Of a stretch of 64,000 bases of DNA, positions 26,897-36,180 are shown in pieces. Origin of the DNA: Acetivibrio cellulolyticus CD2 (GTDB lineage: Bacteria; Bacillota; Clostridia; Acetivibrionales; Acetivibrionaceae); contig NZ_JH556659.1 in assembly GCF_000179595.2 (NCBI RefSeq), forward strand, positions 1,231,392 through 1,295,391. The letters run 5' to 3'. Numbering within the stretch: the stretch's first letter is position 1; every line of letters starts with the position of its first letter. Below the pieces are notes generated by a model. The model saw nothing but the letters and a program-made list of their open reading frames with translations. It was not told where the DNA came from and ran no database searches. A program made the translations under genes and the position numbers.

Positions 26897-27700
26897 TTGA
26901 AAAAGGAAAGACTTGATGTCTTGCTTGTAAGCAAGGGACTTTTTGAAAGTAGGGAAAAGGCAAGAAGTTCAATAATGGCAGGTGTTGTTTTTGTATGTGG
27001 CAACAAAGAGGACAAGCCTGGGGTAAAGGTTGATGTGGATTCAGAGATTGTGATAAAAGAGAATGTACATCCCTATGTAAGCAGGGGAGGCCTGAAACTT
27101 GAAAAGGCGATAAGATCTTTTAATATAGATTTAAAAGGCAAGACAACAATGGACATAGGAGCTTCAACAGGAGGATTTACCGACTGTATGCTAAAGAACG
27201 GGGCAGCAAAGGTCTTTTCTGTAGATGTAGGATACGGCCAGTTGGCGTGGGAGCTAAGGAACGATGAACGCGTCGTATGTATGGAACGTACCAATATCAG
27301 ATATGTTGAACCCCAACAATTGGGGACGTTGGTTGATTTTGCATCAGTTGATGTTTCGTTCATTTCACTAAAGAAAGTAATTCCTGTGGCAGTTAAGCTG
27401 CTAACCGAGGAAGGCGAATTGATGTGCTTGATTAAGCCACAGTTTGAAGCAGGCAGGGATAAAGTAGGCAAACATGGTGTTGTAAGGGATCCGAAGGTTC
27501 ATGAAGATGTTATAAAGGATATTATCAATTTTTCTTTGGGAATCGGGCTTAAGGTAAGGGGATTGGATTTCTCACCTATAAAGGGGCCTGAAGGGAATAT
27601 TGAGTATCTTATTTATCTTAGTAAGAAAGATGGCAGAGATGATTTAGAAGGTTTATATAATGATTCTGTTTATGTTGTTGAGAAGTCTCATGAGTTGTAA
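26897..27700 (+). CDS. tlyA: TlyA family rRNA (ribose-2'-O) methyltransferase
   Basis: About 267 residues: an N-terminal S4 RNA-binding domain (KERLDVLLVSKGLFESREKA) and a Rossmann methyltransferase domain with the SAM motif MDIGASTGGFTDCML. TlyA enzymes methylate cytidines of 16S and sometimes 23S rRNA. TTG 26897 is chosen since GGAGG ends 7 nt upstream; TTG 26891 is too close. Commonly found after dxs in Firmicutes. The ppnK-argR-recN genes that often follow are absent here, and a terminator ends the operon. Confidence 0.93.
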   Translation: MKKERLDVLLVSKGLFESREKARSSIMAGVVFVCGNKEDKPGVKVDVDSEIVIKENVHPYVSRGGLKLEKAIRSFNIDLKGKTTMDIGASTGGFTDCMLKNGAAKVFSVDVGYGQLAWELRNDERVVCMERTNIRYVEPQQLGTLVDFASVDVSFISLKKVIPVAVKLLTEEGELMCLIKPQFEAGRDKVGKHGVVRDPKVHEDVIKDIINFSLGIGLKVRGLDFSPIKGPEGNIEYLIYLSKKDGRDDLEGLYNDSVYVVEKSHEL

Positions 27701-27725
27701 TTAAGTATGAAAAAGCATTAGTGTA

Positions 27726-27765
27726 AAAAACTGCATCCTAAAGTGCAGTTTTTATTTTTTTTATA
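27726..27765 (+). terminator. Intrinsic terminator after tlyA
   Basis: AAAAACTGCA, 7-nt loop, TGCAGTTTTT followed by ATTTTTTTT. Ends the ispA/OLE/dxs transcription block. Confidence 0.88.
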
Positions 27766-27943
27766 AGGGAGTAGAAATAAAAACAGTGAAAAATATAATT
27801 CAAGATAGGAATATAATTTCAGTAAATAAGCTAAAGATCTTTATAATTAACAGTCTTTTTAACTGTTGTTAATTTAGGCTTAACCAATAGCTTTTAATAT
27901 AAGTGCATGAAATGTAGAGTTGATTATAAGAAGGAGGAAGTAT

Positions 27944-28153
27944 ATGTATAGGTTTGTAACAATGAGGTGCAGGTGCTGTGGTACTGTAATGTACAACTTG
28001 CCAGAAAATGAAATTAAAAAGATTAGGCATATAAATTTAGTTTGTGAAGATTGTGTTGAACATAATAACACTGAAATTTCCAACATTATAAATGATTCAG
28101 AATGTTTAATATACAATGGCAAAGGTTCTAAATGTAAACTTTTAGTTGATTAA
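27944..28153 (+). CDS. Small cysteine-rich protein, unknown
   Basis: 69 residues starting MYRFVTMRCRCCGTVMYN, with a later CEDC. Two Cys pairs (CRCCG and CEDC) could hold zinc in a small ribbon. AGAAGGAGGA lies 5 nt before ATG 27944, which fixes the start; the longer frame from TTG 27920 would translate the ribosome binding site. No family recognised. It stands alone between the tlyA terminator and an exported PHP protein. Confidence 0.65.
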   Translation: MYRFVTMRCRCCGTVMYNLPENEIKKIRHINLVCEDCVEHNNTEISNIINDSECLIYNGKGSKCKLLVD

Positions 28154-28432
28154 AATTTCACTTATTGAATGCGCAAAAGTCTTATCCAAAACATTTCAGG
28201 GAATTTTCGATTTTCATCGTCCGAAATTATGAATTTTTTATTTCAAGTTTTATTCTAATCTATTATCATATTCCAAAAAAGTATTAATGCCAAAATATTA
28301 TAGATATAGCAAGTATTCAGAGCAATTTTACAAAGATTTAAAAGTAACTTAACAAATTCTAACAGAAAACCAATAAGTTTTTTATAAAGAAGTAGTATTA
28401 TGCAAATAAATAATTAATAAGGAGGCAAAACA

Positions 28433-29905
28433 ATGAAAAATGAAACTAAGAAGAAGATAGGAGCTGTAGCGATTGGAAGCATATTGGTGATTTCAGCATT
28501 CGGAGCGCCTGGTATATATGCACAAAGAAAATCAATAGATTATACGGGCAAATGGGTAACTGGTGATTTCCATACACATACCTTTCTGACAGATGGCAGT
28601 GAAAAGGAAGAAGAAGTGGTAAAAAATGCTTTTAGCAAATATGGTTTGGATTGGATGGCTAATTCTGAACATGGTGGAACTTCTAAAAATGATCCATTTG
28701 GAAATGCTTTTCCTTCACCGGTTTCACGTTGGATTACACTAAGCTACTATTCTTATCCTATTATTAGCGCGCTTAGAGAAGAATACTCCAATAAAAAGCT
28801 TATACAAGGTGTAGAGTGGAATGTTCCATCCCATGAGCATGCTAGTGTGGGAATCATCTCCACCGGACCAGCAGCGATTAGTAATTTTGAATACATTTTT
28901 GATGCGAGTGATAAAGATACAAGCAGATCAAATGAAGGAATAACCAAGAATAATACAACTCATGAAGATGCAGTTGAAGGAGCAAAATGGCTGGAAGATA
29001 ATTATAAAGATTCAAGCTATTTCATTCTAAACCACCCATCGAGGAAGCTTAAGTACTTAGTAACGGATATTCGTGATTTTAATGATGCTGCACCAAATGT
29101 GGCTTTCGGATTTGAAGGAATCCCTGGACATCAAAAGGAAAGCAGTCGTGGCGGTTACGAGAGTAGTGATAATAAGGCAAAGACTTATGGCGGTGTAGAC
29201 TATATGGTAGCAAAAGTTGGCGGGCTATGGGATTCACTTTTAGGTGAAGGCAGAAATTTTTGGGTATTTGCCAATTCTGATTTTCATAATACTGACGGTG
29301 ATTTCTGGCCTGGTGAGTATGAAAAAAACTATACTTTTGTTACAGGCAATGACTATAAGTCACTGGTTTCAGGATTTCGCTCAGGTAATTCCTTTGCTGT
29401 TGAGGGAGATTTAATCAATGGATTGGAATTTAGTGTTCAGAAAAATAAGAAAAAAGCGGTAATGGGAGAGAATTTGAAAGTATCAAAAGGTGACAATATA
29501 CAAATCACAATAAGATTCAAAAGCCCGAAGTGTAATAACAATGGTGATAAGGTCAATGTGGATCATATTGATTTGATTGCAGGTGATGTGACGGGTAAAG
29601 CTAGCCCAGGTACTTACGGATATAGTAAGGATACTAATGAAACAACTAAAGTTATTGCAAGGTTTAGTGCAAAGAATTGGAAAAAAGACGATAGCGGATG
29701 GATTACTATTAAATATAATGTGAATAATATTGATAACAGTAAGTACTTTCGTTTAAGGGGGACCAATCTTGGTGTTGGGGTGGCTAATGAAACAGATGCT
29801 GAAGGTAATCCATTATGTGATGAGTTAGTTGGTGCAAATAATGCTAACAAAGCTTATGCTGATTTATGGTTTTATTCTAATCCAGTTTTCGTTTCAGTAA
29901 AGTAA
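28433..29905 (+). CDS. Exported PHP-domain protein
   Basis: 490 residues. A signal peptide (about 1-30, ending GIYA-QR) precedes a PHP metallo-phosphoesterase-like domain: GDFHTHTFLTDGS (metal HxH), ANSEHGG, WNVPSHEH, NHPSRK and ANSDFHN are present, so the trinuclear metal site appears complete. A beta-rich C-terminal domain (about 330-490) follows. PHP domains hydrolyse phosphoesters, but a secreted one has no certain substrate; extracellular phosphate scavenging is possible given the pst locus nearby, but that is inference. AAGGAGG precedes the ATG. The 280-nt gap before it is AT-rich with no clear regulatory site. Confidence 0.8.
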   Translation: MKNETKKKIGAVAIGSILVISAFGAPGIYAQRKSIDYTGKWVTGDFHTHTFLTDGSEKEEEVVKNAFSKYGLDWMANSEHGGTSKNDPFGNAFPSPVSRWITLSYYSYPIISALREEYSNKKLIQGVEWNVPSHEHASVGIISTGPAAISNFEYIFDASDKDTSRSNEGITKNNTTHEDAVEGAKWLEDNYKDSSYFILNHPSRKLKYLVTDIRDFNDAAPNVAFGFEGIPGHQKESSRGGYESSDNKAKTYGGVDYMVAKVGGLWDSLLGEGRNFWVFANSDFHNTDGDFWPGEYEKNYTFVTGNDYKSLVSGFRSGNSFAVEGDLINGLEFSVQKNKKKAVMGENLKVSKGDNIQITIRFKSPKCNNNGDKVNVDHIDLIAGDVTGKASPGTYGYSKDTNETTKVIARFSAKNWKKDDSGWITIKYNVNNIDNSKYFRLRGTNLGVGVANETDAEGNPLCDELVGANNANKAYADLWFYSNPVFVSVK

Positions 29906-29949
29906 TAATATTATATTTAAGCTATGTGTTTGCTCAAGGGGAGGATAAT

Positions 29950-30258
29950 ATGATAAGCAAGTATTTAGAGAAAAGAGTTGAATTGGACTTATGTGAATTA
30001 ATGAGGACTTCAAGCAAGATTCAATTAGAATACTATTTGGTTGAAAGTGAATATGATCAGAGATATGGTTATAGAGAAGACAAAGCTTATGGGGTAGAGA
30101 TCAGCAAGAAAGAAAGAGATAGCTATGCTGAAAGTGAAACAGTTACGAATCTGTCCAATAGCAAGGAAAAGACTCAGGGGATATTAAGTATATTGGCAAG
30201 GAATACAGTAACACCTGTTCAACTTTTGTTCGTATTGGACGAGCTTATTGAATTATAA
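29950..30258 (+). CDS. DUF6514-like small protein
   Basis: 102 residues. The C-terminal ILARNTVTPVQLLFVLDELI and the central YGVEISK segment resemble the clostridial DUF6514 family, whose function is unknown. GGGGAGGA is 5 nt before ATG 29950, chosen over 29926. It ends at a terminator 16 nt later. Confidence 0.65.
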   Translation: MISKYLEKRVELDLCELMRTSSKIQLEYYLVESEYDQRYGYREDKAYGVEISKKERDSYAESETVTNLSNSKEKTQGILSILARNTVTPVQLLFVLDELIEL

Positions 30259-30273
30259 AAAATATGCACATTG

Positions 30274-30300
30274 AAAAAAGAGCGAAATGCTCTTTTTTTA
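30274..30300 (+). terminator. Intrinsic terminator
   Basis: AAAAAAGAGC, GAAAT loop, GCTCTTTTTTT. Confidence 0.9.
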
Positions 30301-30334
30301 GCTAAATTTATATAAAAGGAGAGGAGTGAAGAGT

Positions 30335-31456
30335 ATGAAAGATTATATGGTGATTAATGCCAAAATTGTAACACCCCATGAGGTTATTAATAACGGGTGC
30401 GTTCTTATTAGAAATGGAATTATAGAATGTATAGAAGAATGTTGCAGGTCATATGTTCGGTCAGGTTCAACTGTATTTGATGCAAAAGGTAAGTGGCTTT
30501 TGCCTGGAATAGTTGATTTGCGCAGTGATGTAATTGAAAAAGAAATGGAACCTAAACGGGGGGTTTTTATGCCTCTAAAAATTGTGCTTTTTTCTCTGGA
30601 GAACAGGTTCTTATTACACGGAGTTACTTCAATTTATCACTCCTTAACAGTTAATGATGTAAGTTCAAGTTCAGATGTTCACAATACTGATGGAGTTTTT
30701 TCCAATATAAAAGGAATTAATAATTTAAAAAGGTATGGACTTTTAAGGCATTTTGTAAATGCAAGATATGATATTACTGGTAAGAAGTTTTGCCCAAAAC
30801 TAATGGAAGTGGTAGATACTGGGAATGTAAACGTAATCTCGTTTGTTAATCATAAGGATGAATATGAAGAAAGAGTCAATAAAGATGTGGAAAAAACAAA
30901 CGATCCACAACTATTGGATTTTATTGATTTGTTGGCTGAGAAGGCAAAAAAACATAAAATACCTATTATGACATACTATGATGATTCGCATGAAGAAATT
31001 GTATTAATGAAAAGCGATGGGGTTACAATAAGTGAGCTACCGCTTGATTTCAAGTCTGCAGAAAAAGAAGGGCAGTATGTAGTTGTTGGAGCACCAAACA
31101 TTGTCAATGAAGATATGAATGCTGGAAATATGCGTTATGTTGATGCAGTTAAGAGTGGAGGTGCAAATATTCTCTGTTCTGATTATGTTCCTTCATCAAT
31201 TATTCATGCAATATTTGTTTTGCATTATAAACATGGAATTAATATGTATAGTGCAGTAAATATGGCTACCCTAAATCCGGCTAAAGCCGCAGGTATTGAT
31301 GATAAATTAGGCTCTATTGAGTGTGGAAAACAGGCTGATTTAGTCCTTGTAGGTGATAGAATACCTTTTGTTGAACAGATGTTTGTAAACGGAAAGAGAA
31401 TTTTATGTATGGAGCGAAATAACATGATAAATCGACAATTATGGGCTACCGTTTAA
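30335..31456 (+). CDS. PhnM-like amidohydrolase with altered metal ligands
   Basis: About 373 residues resembling PhnM, the diphosphatase of the C-P lyase pathway: WLLPGIVDLRSD..EKEMEPKRG, FLLHGVTSIYHSL, VVGAPNIVNEDMNAGN, CSDYVPSSI and the C-terminal GSIECGKQADLVLV all align with that family. PhnM normally has HxD (for example LHTD or LHSD) where this protein has LRSD, and a SHDD motif where this has YYDD, so two likely metal-binding His are lost. No other phn genes are present. It may be a diverged or inactive homologue. ATG 30335 has GAGGAG 8 nt upstream; GTG 30326 overlaps that site. Confidence 0.7.
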   Translation: MKDYMVINAKIVTPHEVINNGCVLIRNGIIECIEECCRSYVRSGSTVFDAKGKWLLPGIVDLRSDVIEKEMEPKRGVFMPLKIVLFSLENRFLLHGVTSIYHSLTVNDVSSSSDVHNTDGVFSNIKGINNLKRYGLLRHFVNARYDITGKKFCPKLMEVVDTGNVNVISFVNHKDEYEERVNKDVEKTNDPQLLDFIDLLAEKAKKHKIPIMTYYDDSHEEIVLMKSDGVTISELPLDFKSAEKEGQYVVVGAPNIVNEDMNAGNMRYVDAVKSGGANILCSDYVPSSIIHAIFVLHYKHGINMYSAVNMATLNPAKAAGIDDKLGSIECGKQADLVLVGDRIPFVEQMFVNGKRILCMERNNMINRQLWATV

Positions 31457-31625
31457 TCATTATTGTTTTTTTGCATTGCCAATCCGTGAGAGACTGTAGT
31501 TAGGATATGGGCACTAAAAATTATTGGGATTAACTTGCAGATATACTAGCAATTGAGTTGAACATATAATATAATTTAACTGTAATTCCATAAATATTTA
31601 TTTATAAAACTAGGGGGGTATTTTT

Positions 31626-33488
31626 ATGTGTAAAGTGTTAAAGGTCGGGTCTTTAATACTAACTGTCGTCATGCTTTGCCAACTTTTTGCGTCAATTCCA
31701 TTATGTGCAGAAGGGCTTTACGGTGATTTAAACAGTGACGGTTCAGTAAATTCAATTGATTTTGCTTTACTAAGAGGATACTTGGTTGGAACAAGCAATG
31801 GCTCGCAGGGAACTGACTGGGAAAAATACGCTGATATATATCAGGATAACTCTATTAATTCACTTGACTTTGCAATTTTAAGAAGATATTTGTTGGGGAT
31901 GACTAAGGTATTACCATTTATACCGGGTACATCTAACGTTACACCGAGCCCTACTCCAACAATATCATCAAGTCCTACTCCACAAGAGGAATGGATTCCT
32001 TATATCCCACAACCGGAAGATGTTGCTTTAAGTCTTGTAATAGATTGTTCATCCGGATCATATTTAAATGCCAAAAGATACATACAGGCAAACATAACCT
32101 TCCCTGATGGAGGATACAGAATTGCGGATGAAGGTCAACTTGTGTCTTCCACATCGGATTCTTCTCAATTTAATTACACAACATCAGGAGTAAAAATCGA
32201 GAAATATGTTGGACCTAACCCAGTAACACATGCTCTTATGAGTAAACAAATAAAGTATCAATTAGACGATACACTGAGTAAAAGAAATTATTTTAATTTC
32301 ATAGTATATGATACAAGTGTTACTGAGTTCTATTTCACCAGTGATTCAGTTATAGCTCCAACACCTGTTCCGTTTGGTGCAACAGTTAATAAGAACTTTG
32401 TAGATGGAAATACCAAGTTTGCTGCAGATCTTTTTAAGAAATTCAGTGAAGAAGATTCGTGTAAAAACGTATTTTTCTCACCATTTAGCATATCTATGGC
32501 TTTATCAATGGTATACCAAGGTGCAGGTACTACTACTAAGGATTCTATTGCAAAAGCGCTTAATTACACGGGAATGAGTAATGAAGAAATTAATCAAAGT
32601 TATATAGATCATTTGAAATACTTCAAAAACTTATATCCTCAGGTTGAACTGAATGTTGCCAACTCAATATGGCTCAGGGAAGGCTTTGAAGCAAAAGAGA
32701 GCTTTATATCAAAAAACCAGGAAGTCTTTAATGCACAATGTTCTTACCTTGATTTCTCCGATCCTTCTTCATGTGATGTTATGAATAAGTGGATTTCTGA
32801 TGCAACAAAAGGAAAGATAAGCAACATGGTTGAACCACCTATCCCTGCAGAAACTGTAATGAACCTTATAAATGCGATATATTTTAAAGGTAACTGGACA
32901 GATCAATTTGATATCAGTCAAACAACAGAAGGCACTTTTACGAATATCAATGGTAAAAAAGAGACAGTACAAATGATGCATAAATTCGATGATTACAATT
33001 ATGCTGAAAACGATGAATTCAGAGCTATTGAACTTCCATATGGTTCAGGAAGTATTTCGATGTACTGTATTCTTCCTGAAGCCAGTAATGTAAACGATTT
33101 TATTGCTGAATTTGATAATAATAAGTGGACTGAAATAAAGAGTAAGCTTTCACATGGGTCAGATATTAATTTAAGTATTCCGCGCTTTAAGTTTGAATAC
33201 AAACCTCAAAATGTGAAACAGAAACTAGCGGATTTAGGCATGGGTGAAGCGTTTTCAAGAAATGCCGATTTCTCCGGAATTGGCGAAAATGTTTGGATAG
33301 ACAGTGTAACACACAAAGCTGTAATTGATATAAATGAAAAAGGAGCAGAGGCTGCAGCTGTAACAATAATAGGATTATTTGGCTCGGGAATGCCAAACTC
33401 CTTTATCGCTGACAAGCCATTTATGTTTATAATTGCAGATAACGTAACCGGTACTATTCTCTTTATGGGTAAGGTTGTTGATTTTTAG
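31626..33488 (+). CDS. Dockerin-serpin, cellulosomal protease inhibitor
   Basis: 620 residues: signal peptide (1-28), type I dockerin with two Ca-binding repeats (about 31-55 and 70-92; DLNSDGSVNSIDF and DIYQDNSINSLDF), a Pro/Thr/Ser linker, an unnamed ~110-residue beta domain (about 125-240), and a full serpin (about 255-620). The serpin keeps NSIWLREGF, VMNLINAIYFKGNW and a hinge EKGAEAAAVTI with small residues as in inhibitory members; the scissile region is near IIGLFGSGMPNSF. Dockerin-serpins of Clostridium thermocellum protect cellulosomes from proteases, the probable role here. GGGGGG precedes the ATG. Confidence 0.93.
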   Translation: MCKVLKVGSLILTVVMLCQLFASIPLCAEGLYGDLNSDGSVNSIDFALLRGYLVGTSNGSQGTDWEKYADIYQDNSINSLDFAILRRYLLGMTKVLPFIPGTSNVTPSPTPTISSSPTPQEEWIPYIPQPEDVALSLVIDCSSGSYLNAKRYIQANITFPDGGYRIADEGQLVSSTSDSSQFNYTTSGVKIEKYVGPNPVTHALMSKQIKYQLDDTLSKRNYFNFIVYDTSVTEFYFTSDSVIAPTPVPFGATVNKNFVDGNTKFAADLFKKFSEEDSCKNVFFSPFSISMALSMVYQGAGTTTKDSIAKALNYTGMSNEEINQSYIDHLKYFKNLYPQVELNVANSIWLREGFEAKESFISKNQEVFNAQCSYLDFSDPSSCDVMNKWISDATKGKISNMVEPPIPAETVMNLINAIYFKGNWTDQFDISQTTEGTFTNINGKKETVQMMHKFDDYNYAENDEFRAIELPYGSGSISMYCILPEASNVNDFIAEFDNNKWTEIKSKLSHGSDINLSIPRFKFEYKPQNVKQKLADLGMGEAFSRNADFSGIGENVWIDSVTHKAVIDINEKGAEAAAVTIIGLFGSGMPNSFIADKPFMFIIADNVTGTILFMGKVVDF

Positions 33489-33507
33489 GAGAGTGCCTTT
33501 GATTTAG

Positions 33508-33545
33508 AAAGGACACATTGAATTTATCAGTGTGTCCTTTTACTT
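33508..33545. terminator. Hairpin terminator between serpin and phoR
   Basis: AAAGGACACA, 13-nt loop, TGTGTCCTTTT. It lies between convergent genes and has T-rich and A-rich flanks, so it may serve both. Confidence 0.75.
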
Positions 33546-33608
33546 AAATTTGATGCAATGCTTCCAAACTTGATAAAAATATATTTGATACGACCTAAAA
33601 GAAGCTTG

Positions 33609-35372
33609 TTAGGTGGGGAGTTGAATTATAAATTCTGTTCCCTTACCAACCTCACTACTGACTTTAATGTCTCCATTATATAAGTTAACAATGTGCTTTA
33701 CTATTGAAAGTCCTAAACCTGTGCCTCCCATGTCTCTAGACCTTCCTTTGTCAACCCTGTAAAAACGTTCAAATATTCTCGGTATATGATCAGGAGGTAT
33801 ACCAATTCCGGTATCTTTAACGGAAATTACAACTTTTCCTCCGACCCTTTGGGCATCAACTGTTACTGAGCCGGTTGGAATATTGTATTTAATTGCATTA
33901 TCAACAAGGTTTAATACTAGTTGTTTCATTCTGTTTCTATTTGCTTTAATTAGTATTTTTTCATCTACAGTGTTATTGAGAAGTACATTTTTCTCAATTG
34001 CTATATTTTCCATAACTTCAAACACACCATCAATAATAGATTTTAAACTAAAGCTTTCCAGGTCAGTGTCGCTAAGTTTGTTCTCAATTTCAGACAAAGA
34101 CAGAATATCGTTTATTAATTCATGAAGCCGCTCGGCTTCGATATCAATAATATCTAAAAATCTTTCAGATACATCAGGCTTATTGATAGCGCCGCTTTTT
34201 AGAGTTTCAATAAATCCCCTTATTGAAGTAATCGGAGTTTTGAGTTCGTGTGTTACATTTGAAACAAATTCAGTTCGTAGCTGCTCAAGCTTTCTTATCT
34301 TTGTTATGTCTTGAATAGATATAATCCATCCGGAGTTGCTAAGACTATCGTTTTTAGGCCTTATAGGTGATGTTTTAATGAGTAGAACTTTTTCGTCAAA
34401 TGTAATTTCGGATTCAAGAGGAGAGTTTTGCTCTACAGATTCTTTTAAAATAAGGTTTAACCGGTTATTTCTAATATGGGCTGATAGGATATCACTGGTA
34501 ACTTTGGCGTTTTTGTCCATGTTAAAAACGTCAAAGGCAGCAGGATTAATTAATATAATCTTATTGTTACTATCAACTGCAACGATGCCATATGTAATGT
34601 TTTCAACTATGGACTCAACTTCAACTTTTTTATTGTTAAGGTTAAATATTGTTTTTTCAAGTTTTGAAGCCATTTCATTAAATTGAAGAGCAAGCTGGCC
34701 TAATTCATCATTTGAAGTCAATAGTATTCTCTTTGAATAGTTTCCGTTAGATATTTCTTTTGAAGCATGGACTATATCATTAAGCGGCCGTATCAATGAC
34801 TCTGCTATTCTTGAAGAAATGAATACAGTTAAAATCAGCGCTGATAAAATTATCAGGATGGAATAGAACCAAGCCATTCTGTCGATAATATTTAGCTGAA
34901 TGAGTGGGACGGAAACCCGAACGATGACTTTTAATTGCTTAACCGGAATTGTCATATATAATAAATCAGAGTTTATTGTTGTACTGCTGCGAATATCCTT
35001 TCCAATACTTCCTTTTATAGCTTCTTGAATTTCTTTTCTAGTAGAATGGTTCTCCATTTTAGTATAATCAGCTTCAGAATCTCCTAAAACATTTCCGGAA
35101 TAGTCTATGAAAGTCACTCTAAGATTATTATCTGGGTAACTGCTATTTTGATTTTGATTGCTCGCAAAGTCTTTTGCGATAAAGTTATAATCAATCATAG
35201 ATTCATCACTTAAGTTCAACAAATAGTATTGTATTGAAAAGCCTATATTTTTAAGCTTGTTTTCAACCTCAGATTTGTAGTACTTTTTAGAAATTTGAGA
35301 AGTAAAAATAACTGTAAGGGTTAAAACAATTGCTATCAAAATCAAATAATATTTAAAGATTTTCTTCTTCAT
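33609..35372 (-). CDS. phoR: Phosphate sensor histidine kinase PhoR
   Basis: 587 residues. Two membrane helices (about 8-28 and 165-185) flank an extracytoplasmic sensor; then HAMP, PAS, HisKA with the phospho-accepting His in SNVTHELKTPITSIRGF, and HATPase (NLVDNAIKYN, DTGIGIPPDHIPRIFERFYRVDKGRS, GGTGLGLSIVKHIV). It phosphorylates the neighbouring response regulator under phosphate limitation. Start overlaps the regulator's stop by 4 nt. It is the last gene of the pst-pho operon. Confidence 0.94.
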   Translation of the reverse strand: MKKKIFKYYLILIAIVLTLTVIFTSQISKKYYKSEVENKLKNIGFSIQYYLLNLSDESMIDYNFIAKDFASNQNQNSSYPDNNLRVTFIDYSGNVLGDSEADYTKMENHSTRKEIQEAIKGSIGKDIRSSTTINSDLLYMTIPVKQLKVIVRVSVPLIQLNIIDRMAWFYSILIILSALILTVFISSRIAESLIRPLNDIVHASKEISNGNYSKRILLTSNDELGQLALQFNEMASKLEKTIFNLNNKKVEVESIVENITYGIVAVDSNNKIILINPAAFDVFNMDKNAKVTSDILSAHIRNNRLNLILKESVEQNSPLESEITFDEKVLLIKTSPIRPKNDSLSNSGWIISIQDITKIRKLEQLRTEFVSNVTHELKTPITSIRGFIETLKSGAINKPDVSERFLDIIDIEAERLHELINDILSLSEIENKLSDTDLESFSLKSIIDGVFEVMENIAIEKNVLLNNTVDEKILIKANRNRMKQLVLNLVDNAIKYNIPTGSVTVDAQRVGGKVVISVKDTGIGIPPDHIPRIFERFYRVDKGRSRDMGGTGLGLSIVKHIVNLYNGDIKVSSEVGKGTEFIIQLPT

Positions 35373-36079
35373 ACTTTATCCTCTTTATCGCTAAATCGGT
35401 ATCCTACACCTCTGACGGTTTCTATATACACAGGTGAATTGTCGTCATCCTCGATTTTTTGTCTTAGATATCTTATATGTACATCTACAGTTCGTGTTTC
35501 GCCATAATAGTCAAAACCCCATATTTTCTCTAAAAGCAATTCACGTGACAGGACTATTCCTTTATTTAAGATCAAAAGTTTCAATAGTTCAAATTCTTTA
35601 TAGGTCATTTCAATGAGTTGTTTTTCTTTATAAACTTCATGTCTTGCAACGTCTATTGTTATTTTGCCAACTTTAATTTTTTCAGGGTTAGTTTCAACTG
35701 AATCTGCTTGCCGTCTGAATATAACTTTTATTCTTGCAATAAGCTCTCTTACGCTGAAGGGTTTTGTAATGTAATCTTCGGCACCAAGTTCTAGGCCTAA
35801 AACCTTATCAAACTCATCATTTTTTGCAGTCAACATAATGATGGGTATTTTTTTTAGTGAAGAGCTTTCTTTAATTCTCCTACAAACCTCAAGACCATCA
35901 ATACCCGGCAGCATTATATCCAAAAGAAATAAATCCGGTTTCATGTTTTGACATTCACTGAGCATAGTCTCGCCACTATCAAAGCATTTAACATCATATC
36001 CGTTTTCTTTTAAATTAAATCCAATTAATTCCTGAATGTGTTTTTCGTCCTCAACAACATAAATCAACTTTTTTGACAT
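35369..36079 (-). CDS. phoP: PhoP/PhoB family response regulator
   Basis: 236 residues: receiver domain (about 1-118, acceptor Asp in LLDIMLPG, conserved Lys in TKPFS) and an OmpR-type winged helix (about 130-232, with GETRTVDVHIRYLRQKIE). The pairing with PhoR and the pst genes shows it controls phosphate starvation genes, most likely through the Pho box at 40660. Confidence 0.94.
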   Translation of the reverse strand: MSKKLIYVVEDEKHIQELIGFNLKENGYDVKCFDSGETMLSECQNMKPDLFLLDIMLPGIDGLEVCRRIKESSSLKKIPIIMLTAKNDEFDKVLGLELGAEDYITKPFSVRELIARIKVIFRRQADSVETNPEKIKVGKITIDVARHEVYKEKQLIEMTYKEFELLKLLILNKGIVLSRELLLEKIWGFDYYGETRTVDVHIRYLRQKIEDDDNSPVYIETVRGVGYRFSDKEDKV

Positions 36080-36180
36080 ATATCCACCATCCTGTTATCT
36101 ATGCGTATCAAGAAAGTTTCTTGATACGGCAATTGACAAGTCTTTATTTACAGATATCCCTATTTCGTAGTTGAATTATT

